Shown: one piece after another, positions 44,818-53,980 of the stretch | Layout: each line of letters begins with the position of its first letter | Position numbering within the stretch: position 1 is the stretch's first letter | Assembly (NCBI RefSeq): GCF_000205025.1 | Contig: NZ_GL883760.1 | Location: forward strand, 47,553-111,552 | Length of the DNA stretch: 64,000 nucleotides | Direction: 5' to 3' | Source: Parasutterella excrementihominis YIT 11859 | Lineage (GTDB): Bacteria; Pseudomonadota; Gammaproteobacteria; Burkholderiales; Burkholderiaceae_F | The notes under the pieces: model-generated | What the model was told of the DNA's origin: nothing | The model's database searches: none | What the model saw: the letters and a program-made list of their open reading frames with translations, nothing else | Position numbers and translations under genes: made by a program

Positions 44818-45889
44818 GACTGTTCATCCTTAAATCTTTCAAGTCTTCCAGCGCAAAGACGCCGCGATCCGTAATGAATCCGGTAATCAAGCGTGCCGGT
44901 GTGACGTCAAAGCCGGGATTCACGGTTGCGATGCCGGGATCGGTGATACAGACTTCCGCCTCCTGTCCGTGTTTATCAACACCTCGCACCCAGCGTATTT
45001 CGTCACCGGAGCGGTTTTCAATCGGAATATCTCCTCCGCTCTTTGCCGTCCAGTCGAACGTCGATATCGGTGCCGCAACATAAAAAGGAATTTGATTATC
45101 TGCCGCCGCCAACGCTTTTAAGTAGGTTCCGATCTTATTTGCCGTATCTCCGTTCGCCGCAATGCGGTCGGCTCCGACAATCACCAGATCGATTCCGCCT
45201 TCCCTCATGAGCTCGCCGCCTGCATTATCTGCAATCAAACAAACAGGGATACCTGCGGCCTTCAGCTCCCAGGCGGTCAGCGTGCCCTGAAGTCGGGGAC
45301 GCGTTTCATCGGCATAAACCGTCAGCGGAATTCCGGCCTCAAATGCCGTATAAATGCCGGCCGTTGCGGTTCCGAGTTCCACGGTCGCAAGCTTTCCGGC
45401 GTTGCAGTGCGTGAGAATATTAAGCGGCCTGCCGAGCTTTAAATAAAGCGCCTCAATAATTGTTTGAGCGTGTTTAGCAAGACGAATACTCATCGTTCGC
45501 TCTTGCTCACAGATCTCGGCGGCTAAGTGCCAAGCCGCTTTTCGTCTGCGGTCCGGTTCCATTCCTTTCAGCCTCTTGAGCATAAAGTCGACGGCCCAGT
45601 TCAAATTGACGGCAGTCGGCCTCGCACTCTTTAAGAGGTTCGCGGCCTCAATCAAAAATCCTGTCTCGGTGCTTTCATCTGCAGCCAAAGCCATTCCGGC
45701 TGCGCCCGTCACGCCGATCAAAGGGGCTCCGCGAACCGTCATATCGCGGATCGCCTCAGCCGCCTCTTGTGCATTTTTAAGATCAACGTGCTCTACACGG
45801 TGGGGCAAAAGTCTCTGATCCAACACCGTCACGCGCCGCTCGGCTTCGTCAATAAAAACAGTGTACGGGGAATTAAATTCGACGCTCAC
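44810..45889 (-). CDS. mtnA: S-methyl-5-thioribose-1-phosphate isomerase
   Basis: MtnA isomerises methylthioribose-1-phosphate, or 5-deoxyribose-1-phosphate, to the ribulose form. The 359-residue protein has the catalytic Cys162 (THCNAGKLATVELGTA) and Asp241 (VGADRIAANGDTANKIG), equivalent to Cys160 and Asp240 of the Bacillus enzyme. It is the first gene of a five-gene unit. No mtnK, mtnP or mtnN is in the window, so the supplier of its substrate is encoded elsewhere. Confidence 0.94.
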   Translation of the reverse strand: MSVEFNSPYTVFIDEAERRVTVLDQRLLPHRVEHVDLKNAQEAAEAIRDMTVRGAPLIGVTGAAGMALAADESTETGFLIEAANLLKSARPTAVNLNWAVDFMLKRLKGMEPDRRRKAAWHLAAEICEQERTMSIRLAKHAQTIIEALYLKLGRPLNILTHCNAGKLATVELGTATAGIYTAFEAGIPLTVYADETRPRLQGTLTAWELKAAGIPVCLIADNAGGELMREGGIDLVIVGADRIAANGDTANKIGTYLKALAAADNQIPFYVAAPISTFDWTAKSGGDIPIENRSGDEIRWVRGVDKHGQEAEVCITDPGIATVNPGFDVTPARLITGFITDRGVFALEDLKDLRMNSHV

Positions 45890-46046
45890 ACACTCTCCTT
45901 CTCAAGCATACTTTGAGCTTCTAATCTTATTCGGATGCGAAAAAATCTGCAGACGCATTTGGCATTTTTGAGACATTCTTCGCTACAGAGTTACCCGCCT
46001 GATTTAGACTTAAATCTTCCGTCAGGCTTCTGGATCGGCCAACACC

Positions 46047-48728
46047 ATGGACTTCAATCACTATCTGCATTCGCTGTTTAATCCGCGTTCCGTCGCCATT
46101 ATCGGAGCGAGCGCAAGAAGCGGAAGCTTCGGCACGCTGATTTGGAAAATCGCCAAAAGCGCTTCGCCGCGAGCAAGGCTTTTTCCCGTGAATCCGAAAT
46201 ACAAAACGATCGGCCGTGAAACTTCTTATGCGGCACTAACGGACATTAAGGAAGATGTAGATTTAGCCGTCCTTGTCTGCCCTCCGTCGGTTTACCCGAA
46301 GGCCTTGGAAAACTGCCTTAAAAAAGGCGTCAAAAACATCCTCCTCTGCGGAGGGTTCCCGAAGTCTGACCTGACCGAACCTGTTCTAGAGGCCATTAAC
46401 AAGACGACGGCTGCGGGGGTGCGGATTGTCGGCCCGCAGTCTTTGGGCCTCATGACGCCTTCCGAAGGCTTGAATCTGAGTTACCTCCCTTCTCTGCCTC
46501 CCGCCGGAGAGGTCGGACTCGTCAGTCAGTCCCCGGGGTTGTCATGCACCATTATTGATTACGTCACCAATGCGCAGTGCGGTTTTTCCCACGTCATCGA
46601 CCCGGGCTTTGAACAAGTCCTCACGGTGGCCGACTACGTGGATATGCTAGCCTTTGACCGCAAAACCCGCTGTATCGTTCTTTACCTCGAGTCTTTCCAG
46701 CAGCCGAGAAAACTGCTGTCCGCTATTCGATTAGCCGCAGCAAACAAGCCGGTAATCTTACTAAAAGGCGGCCAGACCCCGGGCTCCGCAGACATTGTCA
46801 TTAACAACAGCGGTGCGCGGGAAGATGAGGACGGCGTCATGAAGCGGGCGTTAGTGCGTGCCGGCGCCCTCCTGGTGACCTCACTTAAAGAATTGAATTA
46901 CGCAGTTCAGGCCTTTGCCATGCGTAAGGATCTGGCTTCCGGCGAACTGTACGGACTTGTGAACAGCAAGGGACTCGATTCCCTGTTGGCGGATCATGCT
47001 TATAACAATGATCTGCGCTTAGCGACACCGGACAGCACGGTCGCCAAAGAGCTCCGAGACAAATACAAAATCACTTTCCCCTATGCCAACCCGGTCAACA
47101 TGGGTTTGGACATGGACGCTGCGACTATCGTAGACTTAACCGACTACCTCCTCAATCGCCCGGAATGCTCAGGCATCGTGCTGAGCGTAGTGACGAATCC
47201 CTCGTTTGATCCTCTGGAGTTAGCCAAGAAGCTAGTCCCCATTCTTAAAAAGTCCTCGAAGCCGGCCGTGACGGTTTGGATCGGAACGGAATCCGATTTC
47301 CCGGCGATCAAGTACTTGCGCAAAAACGGTATCGTAGCGATGAATGACATGAAGGGGGCCTGCCGCGCGATTCGTCTAATGGAGCAGTTCCGTAAATTTA
47401 AGAGCGACGGCGTTCCGGGAAGCTATTCTGTTATTCCATCCGATCCGGCATTTTTTGCCAGCGCCCGCAAGATCATCCAAACAGCCCGCCGAGAAGGTCG
47501 TCATCTCCTCTATGAAGAAGAGAGCAAACGTCTTCTGGCTGGCATCGGCTTCGAAACCACTGCCGGAATTTATGCCGGCTCACTCGGTGAAGCAATCGAA
47601 GCTGCACGGGCGTTAGGCTACCCCGTCGCTATGAAGCTCCGCATGAACGGCGTCCTTTCAAAAAGCGACGCCAAGGGCGTGATCCTGGGAATCCGCAATG
47701 AGCGTGAACTTAAAGGGTCCTGGAAAAATATGTCGGAGCGGGCCGTCCATCTCGGCCAACCCGAAGAAGGCTTAGGCGTATTCCTTCAAAAAACACTTGA
47801 TTCAGACAACCGCCGCGAACTGCGCATCGGCATGAAACTGACCCGTCATTTCGGCCCCATCGTCTATCTGGGTATCGGCGGCCTCTACGGAAAGATTTTT
47901 AAAGGCACCGCCTTTAACTTTGCACCGCTTTCGCTCAAAGAAGCGCGGGACATGATCTCCTCTGAGCCCTTTAAGACGTTCTTAGGCGATTTCCAGGGAC
48001 TTCCTCCGTGCGATCCGGAACCGATTGTGACTGCACTCATTCGCCTCTCGCAGCTTGCCGTAGAAGTGCCGGCCGTCCGTTCCATCGACATCGATCCGCT
48101 TCTCTGCGGAAAAGGTCATGCCATTGTTTTAGATGCTCACTGCGTCATAGGATCCGATACGCTGACCGCAGACGAAAACGCCTCGCATTTGATCTTCCCT
48201 TATCGTCCGAGTTTTGAGAAAAACGTTCGCGGCAAGTATGGGTTAGTTAAGATCAAGTATTCGGCGCCGGAAGATAAAGAAAACTTCTTGAAATACCTAG
48301 GAAGCCTTTCCGATCAGTCTCGCAGACTGCGGTTCCATAGCCTGACGAGTTCTCTGGAATCGATTGCCGTTTCGGCGGTTTCTTCCGACCCCGACCGTTC
48401 CTTCTCTATTTTTGCCGTGGATCCGAACTCAGACTCCGGCGACATTATTGCCGAAGCTCGACTGTCCCAGCTGCCCAACCGCACGTCCGCCGAGTTCGGA
48501 ATTTCAGTCAGAGACGATTGGCACGGCCGAGGACTCGCAACGCTGCTCATGGACGAAATTGAAGCGGAGGCTCGCCGCAGAGGATTAGAGAAGGTCGTGG
48601 GCTATGTGCTCAAAGACAACGAAAACATGCACGGCATGATGGCCAAACGGGGCTATGTCCGTACGACGGACAAAGACGACCCGAATATCGATCTCTTTAC
48701 TCTGGATAACGTGAAAGTCTCGAATTAG
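46047..48728 (+). CDS. Pat-type protein: ADP-forming acyl-CoA synthetase domains fused to GNAT acetyltransferase
   Basis: An 893-residue protein: CoA-binding domain (about 8-130, with IIGASARSGSFG), succinyl-CoA ligase-like domains (to about 450), ATP-grasp (about 480-700) and a C-terminal GNAT domain (about 725-890, with DDWHGRGLATLLMDEIEAEA). Relatives such as Pat/PatZ acetylate lysines of metabolic enzymes like acetyl-CoA synthetase. The catalytic histidine loop of true ligases (SHTGAL) reads NNSGAR here, so it is probably not an active synthetase. It diverges from mtnA. Confidence 0.9.
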   Translation: MDFNHYLHSLFNPRSVAIIGASARSGSFGTLIWKIAKSASPRARLFPVNPKYKTIGRETSYAALTDIKEDVDLAVLVCPPSVYPKALENCLKKGVKNILLCGGFPKSDLTEPVLEAINKTTAAGVRIVGPQSLGLMTPSEGLNLSYLPSLPPAGEVGLVSQSPGLSCTIIDYVTNAQCGFSHVIDPGFEQVLTVADYVDMLAFDRKTRCIVLYLESFQQPRKLLSAIRLAAANKPVILLKGGQTPGSADIVINNSGAREDEDGVMKRALVRAGALLVTSLKELNYAVQAFAMRKDLASGELYGLVNSKGLDSLLADHAYNNDLRLATPDSTVAKELRDKYKITFPYANPVNMGLDMDAATIVDLTDYLLNRPECSGIVLSVVTNPSFDPLELAKKLVPILKKSSKPAVTVWIGTESDFPAIKYLRKNGIVAMNDMKGACRAIRLMEQFRKFKSDGVPGSYSVIPSDPAFFASARKIIQTARREGRHLLYEEESKRLLAGIGFETTAGIYAGSLGEAIEAARALGYPVAMKLRMNGVLSKSDAKGVILGIRNERELKGSWKNMSERAVHLGQPEEGLGVFLQKTLDSDNRRELRIGMKLTRHFGPIVYLGIGGLYGKIFKGTAFNFAPLSLKEARDMISSEPFKTFLGDFQGLPPCDPEPIVTALIRLSQLAVEVPAVRSIDIDPLLCGKGHAIVLDAHCVIGSDTLTADENASHLIFPYRPSFEKNVRGKYGLVKIKYSAPEDKENFLKYLGSLSDQSRRLRFHSLTSSLESIAVSAVSSDPDRSFSIFAVDPNSDSGDIIAEARLSQLPNRTSAEFGISVRDDWHGRGLATLLMDEIEAEARRRGLEKVVGYVLKDNENMHGMMAKRGYVRTTDKDDPNIDLFTLDNVKVSN

Positions 48729-48791
48729 TGAGAATAACCCGCGGCCTCTCTATATAAGCGCCAAAATAAGCGGAACTCTAAAGGAAACGAT

Positions 48792-49547
48792 ATGCCGATT
48801 GTTACAACGATTGAAGGCAAGATTGCGCAGATCGCAATCGACCGCCCTGAAAAACGAAACACTCTTAATTCCGAACTCTGCAAGGATTTGGCCAGAGAGT
48901 TCCTTGAACTCAACGATGACACCCGTGTACGCAGCATCGTTTTGTGCGGACACAACAATGTCTTCTGTGCAGGCCTGGATATTGAAGAGCAGCTGGCGGA
49001 AAACACGCAGATTTTTAGTGAATTCCAGAAAGTCATCGACGCGCTCGACGCACTTTCTAAACCGATCGTTGCAGCCGTGAGCGGTCCTGCTGTCGGTCAG
49101 GGCGCCGCAATGCTTTATCACTGCGATCTCGTCTTCGCGGGTGAACATGCGCTTTTCTCTATGCCGGGTTTGGCATTGGGACAGACGCCGCGTTACGGCG
49201 TAAGCCTATTGGCCGTAAAGAGCGGCGGCTACAAACTTGCCGCCCAGAAACTACTTCTTTCCGAACCGATTTCTGCTGCCGAAGCTGTCGCTATGGGGCT
49301 CGTCAACCATGTCGTTGAAGACGACAAAGTCATGACCGTCGCCGGCGCCGCCGCGCTGCGTCTGGCTTGCTTACCGCCCGAGGCTATGGTTGCCACAAAG
49401 AGACTGCTTAAAGCCGCCTATATGTCCGGTTTATCAGAACAACGCAAGCTTGAAGAAGAAGCGGCCTCCCATTTAGAAGGAAGCGCCGAAAGCAAGGAAG
49501 CTTTCAGCGCTTTCATGGAAAAACGTCAGCCGAAGTTTGCTGAATAG
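48792..49547 (+). CDS. crotonase-fold protein lacking the usual catalytic glutamates
   Basis: A 251-residue enoyl-CoA hydratase/isomerase superfamily protein with the oxyanion-hole segments FCAGLDIEEQ (about 58-67) and SGPAVGQGAAML (about 97-108). The two glutamates that activate water in classical crotonases are replaced: the PE.xLG position is Gly126 (SMPGLALG) and the second is Gln152 (KLAAQKLLL). It may therefore be a different crotonase (isomerase, thioesterase or lyase). It starts 63 bases after the Pat-type gene. Confidence 0.85.
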   Translation: MPIVTTIEGKIAQIAIDRPEKRNTLNSELCKDLAREFLELNDDTRVRSIVLCGHNNVFCAGLDIEEQLAENTQIFSEFQKVIDALDALSKPIVAAVSGPAVGQGAAMLYHCDLVFAGEHALFSMPGLALGQTPRYGVSLLAVKSGGYKLAAQKLLLSEPISAAEAVAMGLVNHVVEDDKVMTVAGAAALRLACLPPEAMVATKRLLKAAYMSGLSEQRKLEEEAASHLEGSAESKEAFSAFMEKRQPKFAE

Positions 49548-49551
49548 TTTT

Positions 49552-49977
49552 CTATTCTGTTTTTTCGGGCGCCGGATTGTCCGCTCTATAGACGGGCTGA
49601 GGGCGCCCGTCTTTATTTAAGGCCACAAAAACCAGCTGAGCCTCCGTCACTTTGACAATACGATGGTTGTCTTTGTGCAGCCTTTCCGCAAAAACAGTGA
49701 CGTCTACCGTGATGGAAGTCGTGCCGACTTTAAGCACCGTTGCGTAGAACGAGACAACATCGCCGACCCAGACAGGCTCCTTGAATGTGAAGCTTGTCAC
49801 GGCCACCGTAGCGGTTCGACTGTTTGCAACGCGAGAAGCAATGGAGGAACCCGCTAAGTCGACCTGACTCATAATCCAGCCGCCGAAAACGTCTCCGTAC
49901 TGATTGGTATCCGGAGGCATGGCCATCACCCGTAAGGCGGGCTGCTGATCCGGCAGCTTTTCTACTAAGTTTTTCAT
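49552..49977 (-). CDS. acyl-CoA thioesterase (hotdog fold, YciA type)
   Basis: A 141-residue hotdog-fold thioesterase that hydrolyses acyl-CoAs. The family motif MPPDTNQYGDVFGGWIMSQVDLAGS starts at about residue 16, with the catalytic Asp in QVDLAGS-type context, and TVAVTSFTFKEPVWVGD follows. The ATG at 49977 was chosen over a TTG 11 codons upstream. It is convergent with the crotonase gene, four bases apart, with no terminator between. Confidence 0.9.
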   Translation of the reverse strand: MKNLVEKLPDQQPALRVMAMPPDTNQYGDVFGGWIMSQVDLAGSSIASRVANSRTATVAVTSFTFKEPVWVGDVVSFYATVLKVGTTSITVDVTVFAERLHKDNHRIVKVTEAQLVFVALNKDGRPQPVYRADNPAPEKTE

Positions 49978-50232
49978 TTTCTTTGTTCTCTTCAAAGTTT
50001 CAAGACTCAAAAATTCTAATTCGTTTAGTTGCCGGATTGTCCTGACCGTATGGTGTTTTTGCTTACCTGCGCCGAGTCGCCGCTAAAGAGGCGTCGAACC
50101 TGTAAATCAATTTCTTAGAACCGAGGTTCGGTGCGCATTTCGCTAAAATGGGAAATCGAATTTAACTTATAAATGCAGAACATCCTGCTCCTTGGCTCAT
50201 GCGAAGGCGCAGGCGCAGAGGATATTGAGCAG

Positions 50233-50961
50233 ATGATCAGGATCGAGAACGTCAGTAAATGGTACGGAGATTTCCAAGTTCTTAAGAACTGTTCCACCTC
50301 CGTCAAAAAAGGCGAGGTGGTCGTCATCTGCGGACCCTCGGGCTCAGGTAAGTCCACGCTCATCAAAACCGTCAACGGTTTAGAGGACTATCAGGAAGGC
50401 ACTATCTACGTAAACAACATCAATATCGGAGATCCCCACACAAACCTTCCGAAGCTGAGAGCACACGTGGGGATGGTTTTTCAGCACTTTGAGCTCTTTC
50501 CTCACCTCACCATCCGCAACAATTTGACGCTTGCTCAGATGAAGGTCCTCAAGCGTTCTCGCGATCAAGCAAACAAAAGAGGCATGGAGCTCTTAGACCG
50601 CGTGGGTTTGATTAAACAAGCCGATAAGTTTCCGCCTCAGCTTTCGGGCGGCCAGCAGCAGCGTGTAGCCATCGCCCGCGCTCTTGCGATGGACCCGATC
50701 TGCATGCTCTTTGACGAGCCGACTTCTGCGCTTGACCCGGAGATGATCAACGAAGTGCTCGATGTCATGATCAATCTGGCCAAGGACGGCATGACCATGA
50801 TGGTCGTCACTCATGAAATGGGTTTTGCCCGAAAGGTGGCCGACCGCGTCGTGTTTATGGACGCCGGAGAGATCGTAGAAGAAGCTCCGAAGGAAGAGTT
50901 TTTCTCTACACCGCGCAGCGAAAGAGCTCAGCGCTTCCTCGCAAAAATTCTGCAACACTAA
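50233..50961 (+). CDS. polar amino-acid-type ABC transporter ATPase, no partner genes
   Basis: A 242-residue ATPase of the GlnQ/GltL group with Walker [10 protein letters not shown] (about 35-43), Q-loop [14 protein letters not shown], signature [14 protein letters not shown], Walker [14 protein letters not shown] and H-loop [10 protein letters not shown] chose the ATG at 50233, which gives the family start [12 protein letters not shown]; an in-frame ATG at 50173 would add 20 residues. No permease or solute-binding gene is adjacent, so it must pair with subunits encoded elsewhere. Confidence 0.9.
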   Translation: MIRIENVSKWYGDFQVLKNCSTSVKKGEVVVICGPSGSGKSTLIKTVNGLEDYQEGTIYVNNINIGDPHTNLPKLRAHVGMVFQHFELFPHLTIRNNLTLAQMKVLKRSRDQANKRGMELLDRVGLIKQADKFPPQLSGGQQQRVAIARALAMDPICMLFDEPTSALDPEMINEVLDVMINLAKDGMTMMVVTHEMGFARKVADRVVFMDAGEIVEEAPKEEFFSTPRSERAQRFLAKILQH

Positions 50962-51105
50962 CCTTCTTCTTTTTGTTGCCGAGCGTAAGACGACAGGCAG
51001 ATTCAAACTCCTGTCTCTATAATGTTTTGCACGAAAACCGCAGGCTTCTTGTATCTCGAAAACTACTCAATTTTCCGTCCTGCGCGACCACCGATTTATG
51101 ATTGA

Positions 51106-51130
51106 AAGAGAAAGCGAGCCGCTTTCTCTT
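51106..51130 (+). promoter_or_regulatory. 10-base-pair hairpin just ahead of the kdsD ribosome binding site
   Basis: AAGAGAAAGC (51106-51115) and GCTTTCTCTT (51121-51130) form a perfect stem with loop GAGCC. The ribosome binding site GGAGAGAGGA starts two bases later. The tail is T-rich but lacks a true T-run, so it is either a weak terminator for the preceding gene or a leader structure. A TATAAT at about 51018 could be the -10 of a kdsD promoter. Confidence 0.5.
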
Positions 51131-51141
51131 CGGAGAGAGGA

Positions 51142-52125
51142 ATGAAACCTGAGATTTCTGAAAAAGGAATTTTGAACTTAGGACGTCACGTCCTTCTTGA
51201 AGAAGCAAAAGAGCTCGAAGCCATTGCAGGAAGACTCGATGAGACCTTTGTAAAAGCCGTCACTCTGATTCTGAACTGCAAGGGACGCGTTGTCGTCAGC
51301 GGCGTCGGCAAAAGCGGCCACATTGCACGCAAGATTGCTGCCACGCTGGCTTCAACCGGATCCCCTGCTTTCTTCGTCCATGCCGCAGAAGCCGCACACG
51401 GCGATCTGGGTATGATCACCAAAGACGATGTCGTCATTGCCATTTCCTACTCCGGCACCACCTCTGAGCTGCTGACTATCATCCCGACTGTCATCCGCGA
51501 AGGCGCACCGGTGATTTCCATCACGGGCTCCGATGACAACACGCTGGCAAAGGAAGCGACCGTCAATCTCAATGTGCATGTTTCCCGAGAAGCTTGTCCT
51601 TTGAACTTAGCGCCGACGTCTTCTACGACCGCAACACTTGCCATGGGAGACGCCTTAGCCGTTGCCTGTTTAGACGCTAAAGGATTCGGACCGGAAGACT
51701 TTGCGCGCTCCCATCCGGGCGGTGCGCTCGGACGACGCCTTCTTACCCATGTCAGGGATGTTATGCGCAGCGGAGAAGCCACTCCCGTGGTGCGCATTGA
51801 TGCCACAGTACTGGACGCCGTAAAAGAAATTACGAAGAAAAAGATCGGTATGACCGCCATCGTGGACGAGACTGATAAAGTCAAAGGCATCTTTACCGAA
51901 GGCGATTTAAGACGCTTGATCGAGCGCGTCGGCGATATCCGTCCGCTGAAAATCCGCGATGTGATGACGCCTAACCCCACAACGATCCAGCCTCAGGCAT
52001 TGGCTGCTGAAGCCGCTAAAATTCTCAACAGCACTTTAAGAAACCAGCTGCTGGTTGTCGACGACAGCGATCGGCTGATCGGTGCGCTCCACATCCACGA
52101 CCTTATGACCGCAAAGGTAATCTGA
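51142..52125 (+). CDS. kdsD: D-arabinose-5-phosphate isomerase
   Basis: KdsD makes arabinose 5-phosphate, the first precursor of Kdo. The 327-residue protein has an N-terminal SIS sugar isomerase domain (GVGKSGHIARKIAATLASTG, about 54-73; SYSGTTSELL) and two C-terminal CBS domains (about 205-325; DVMRSGEATP and DVMTPNPTTI). It opens the Kdo/Lpt/sigma-54 gene block; its stop shares one base with the kdsC start (TGATG). Confidence 0.94.
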   Translation: MKPEISEKGILNLGRHVLLEEAKELEAIAGRLDETFVKAVTLILNCKGRVVVSGVGKSGHIARKIAATLASTGSPAFFVHAAEAAHGDLGMITKDDVVIAISYSGTTSELLTIIPTVIREGAPVISITGSDDNTLAKEATVNLNVHVSREACPLNLAPTSSTTATLAMGDALAVACLDAKGFGPEDFARSHPGGALGRRLLTHVRDVMRSGEATPVVRIDATVLDAVKEITKKKIGMTAIVDETDKVKGIFTEGDLRRLIERVGDIRPLKIRDVMTPNPTTIQPQALAAEAAKILNSTLRNQLLVVDDSDRLIGALHIHDLMTAKVI

Positions 52126-52655
52126 TGAAAGCAGAAGCGATTGCTAAAAAAATTAAGCTTGTTTGCCTGGATGTCGACGGCGTGCTGACGGACGGCTCCA
52201 TCATCATTTCCGGACAAGGCGAGCTCTTCAAGCAGTTCTACGTCAGAGACGGACTCGGAATTAAGTTCCTGCAGGACTGCGGAATTCAGGTTGCCATCTG
52301 CACCGGCAGACAGTCCGACATCGTCATTGAACGCGCGAAAGAACTCGGCATTACGCTTTTAATGCAGGGACAAAAAGACAAACGCGAAGGCTTAGCCGAG
52401 ATCTGCCGCCAAGCCGGCGTCTCCCCGGAAGAAACCGCTTATATGGGCGACGACATTCCCGACTTGTGCCTCTTCCCACTGGTGGCGCTCTCCTGCGCTC
52501 CCTCGGACGCTTCTGTCGTGGCTCTGAAGAAAGCCTGCTGGGTCTCTCGCTTCCCCGGCGGTCACGGTGCCGTCCGCGAACTTGCAGAATTCATTCTGAA
52601 ATCACAGGGACGTTTTGAGGAAGCCGTCATGAAACGTTTTAATACTGAGCTTTAA
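52125..52655 (+). CDS. kdsC: 3-deoxy-D-manno-octulosonate-8-phosphate phosphatase
   Basis: A 176-residue HAD-family C0 phosphatase that frees Kdo from Kdo-8-phosphate. The nucleophile loop CLDVDGVLTDGSIIIS contains Asp16 and Asp18, and MGDDIPDLCLF supplies the metal-binding aspartates. Length and the C-terminal GGHGAVRELAEFIL match tetrameric KdsC. It is coupled to kdsD and followed at once by lptC. Confidence 0.95.
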   Translation: MKAEAIAKKIKLVCLDVDGVLTDGSIIISGQGELFKQFYVRDGLGIKFLQDCGIQVAICTGRQSDIVIERAKELGITLLMQGQKDKREGLAEICRQAGVSPEETAYMGDDIPDLCLFPLVALSCAPSDASVVALKKACWVSRFPGGHGAVRELAEFILKSQGRFEEAVMKRFNTEL

Positions 52656-52658
52656 GCT

Positions 52659-53252
52659 ATGCGCGACCGACTGACCTCTCTAATCGCTATTGCCCTTTTG
52701 GTGACGCTTTGTGCCATGAGCTACTGGTATTCCGTCAAAGCAGAACTCGAGAACGTGACGCACCTTTCCGATCTGAACTCACCGGACTTCATTGCAAGAG
52801 ACATCACGATCACTCAGTTTGACGATGACGGAATCGCGAAAGCAAAGGTCTTCGCCAAAGAAGTCGAGCATTACTCGGACGGACACGCCAATGCGAAGTT
52901 CCCTGAATATGCGTCGCTCAACCCGAATGAAGCCCAAATCACTGCGAAGTCCGACCGAGCCACAATGGTGGACGGAGGCGCTGTGATTCATTTCTACAAC
53001 AATGTGGACATTCGTCAGGCGGCCACTAAAGACGCCCCGGCGAGTCGCCTTCTGACCTCTCAGCTCGATGCCTATCCGGACACGGACACTTATAAATCCG
53101 ATAAGCCCGTCGCGCTCACTCGCGGAGAAGACACTTCTCACGGTATTGGAATGGATTACGACAATGTCGACCGAACCTTCAAACTTCGTTCCAGAGTTCA
53201 GACCGTCATTCAGCCCAAAACTGTGAAAGAGGTTGAGCGCAAGCAGCCTTAA
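52659..53252 (+). CDS. lptC: LPS export ABC transporter periplasmic protein LptC
   Basis: A 197-residue bitopic protein with one N-terminal helix (about 6-25) and a periplasmic beta-jellyroll (YSVKAELENV..., DFIARDITITQFDDDG). It links LptBFG in the inner membrane to LptA. It starts three bases after the kdsC stop. A 134-base gap to lptA is unusual within this otherwise tight block and might hold a promoter, but I see no convincing one. Confidence 0.9.
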   Translation: MRDRLTSLIAIALLVTLCAMSYWYSVKAELENVTHLSDLNSPDFIARDITITQFDDDGIAKAKVFAKEVEHYSDGHANAKFPEYASLNPNEAQITAKSDRATMVDGGAVIHFYNNVDIRQAATKDAPASRLLTSQLDAYPDTDTYKSDKPVALTRGEDTSHGIGMDYDNVDRTFKLRSRVQTVIQPKTVKEVERKQP

Positions 53253-53386
53253 CCTCTTCTGACAACGACCGCGTTCCGACTTTCTAAAGCTCGTTTCGCG
53301 GCTGATTTGTTCTCGGCTTTCGCTTGACCGCGCGAGTAAGATAGAATGTCCTAACTGCTTAAACTTCCGTCACTGATTACACAAAA

Positions 53387-53980
53387 ATGAAGCTTCTCCC
53401 GATCTGGTTCTTTTGCGCACTCGGGCTGCTTTCCTTCGGTACGGCACACGCTGAAACAGCCGACTCCGAACAGCCAATCCAAATCTTTTCCGATAAATTT
53501 GACGGCGACGATGTCAAGCAAGTCGCAATTTATACGGGGGACGTTGCAGTTCACCAAGGAACCTTAGAGATTCACGGCAACAAGCTCGTACTTACCGTTG
53601 ATCCGCAGGGTTACCGCCACGCTGTTATGACGCCCTTGAAAGGCAAACTGGTGACCTTCAAACAGCGCCGTGATCAAAAAACGCCCGGCGTTGAAGAATG
53701 GATGCACGGCAAGGGTAACGAGCTCACTTATGACGAAAAACGCAATGTGCTGATTCTGACGCATCGCGCCGAAGTCGCACGCAGCGAAAACGGTGTCCTC
53801 AAAGACGAAAGCAAGGGCGACAAGATTACTTATAACCTGACCAATTCAACGGCAATTATTGACGGCAACAAGGCAAAAGGCCCCTCGGGCCGTGTCTCTA
53901 CCGTCATTGCGCCCCGCGACTCCAATATGGACGCAGGCAAGCCGCTTGAACTTCAGGGCAGCAGGAGAGTCTCTCCATGA
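53387..53980 (+). CDS. lptA: LPS periplasmic bridge protein LptA
   Basis: A 197-residue secreted protein with signal peptide [22 protein letters not shown] and an OstA/LptA jellyroll ([34 protein letters not shown]). It forms the periplasmic bridge that carries LPS to the outer membrane. The stop overlaps the lptB start as ATGA. Confidence 0.93.
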   Translation: MKLLPIWFFCALGLLSFGTAHAETADSEQPIQIFSDKFDGDDVKQVAIYTGDVAVHQGTLEIHGNKLVLTVDPQGYRHAVMTPLKGKLVTFKQRRDQKTPGVEEWMHGKGNELTYDEKRNVLILTHRAEVARSENGVLKDESKGDKITYNLTNSTAIIDGNKAKGPSGRVSTVIAPRDSNMDAGKPLELQGSRRVSP

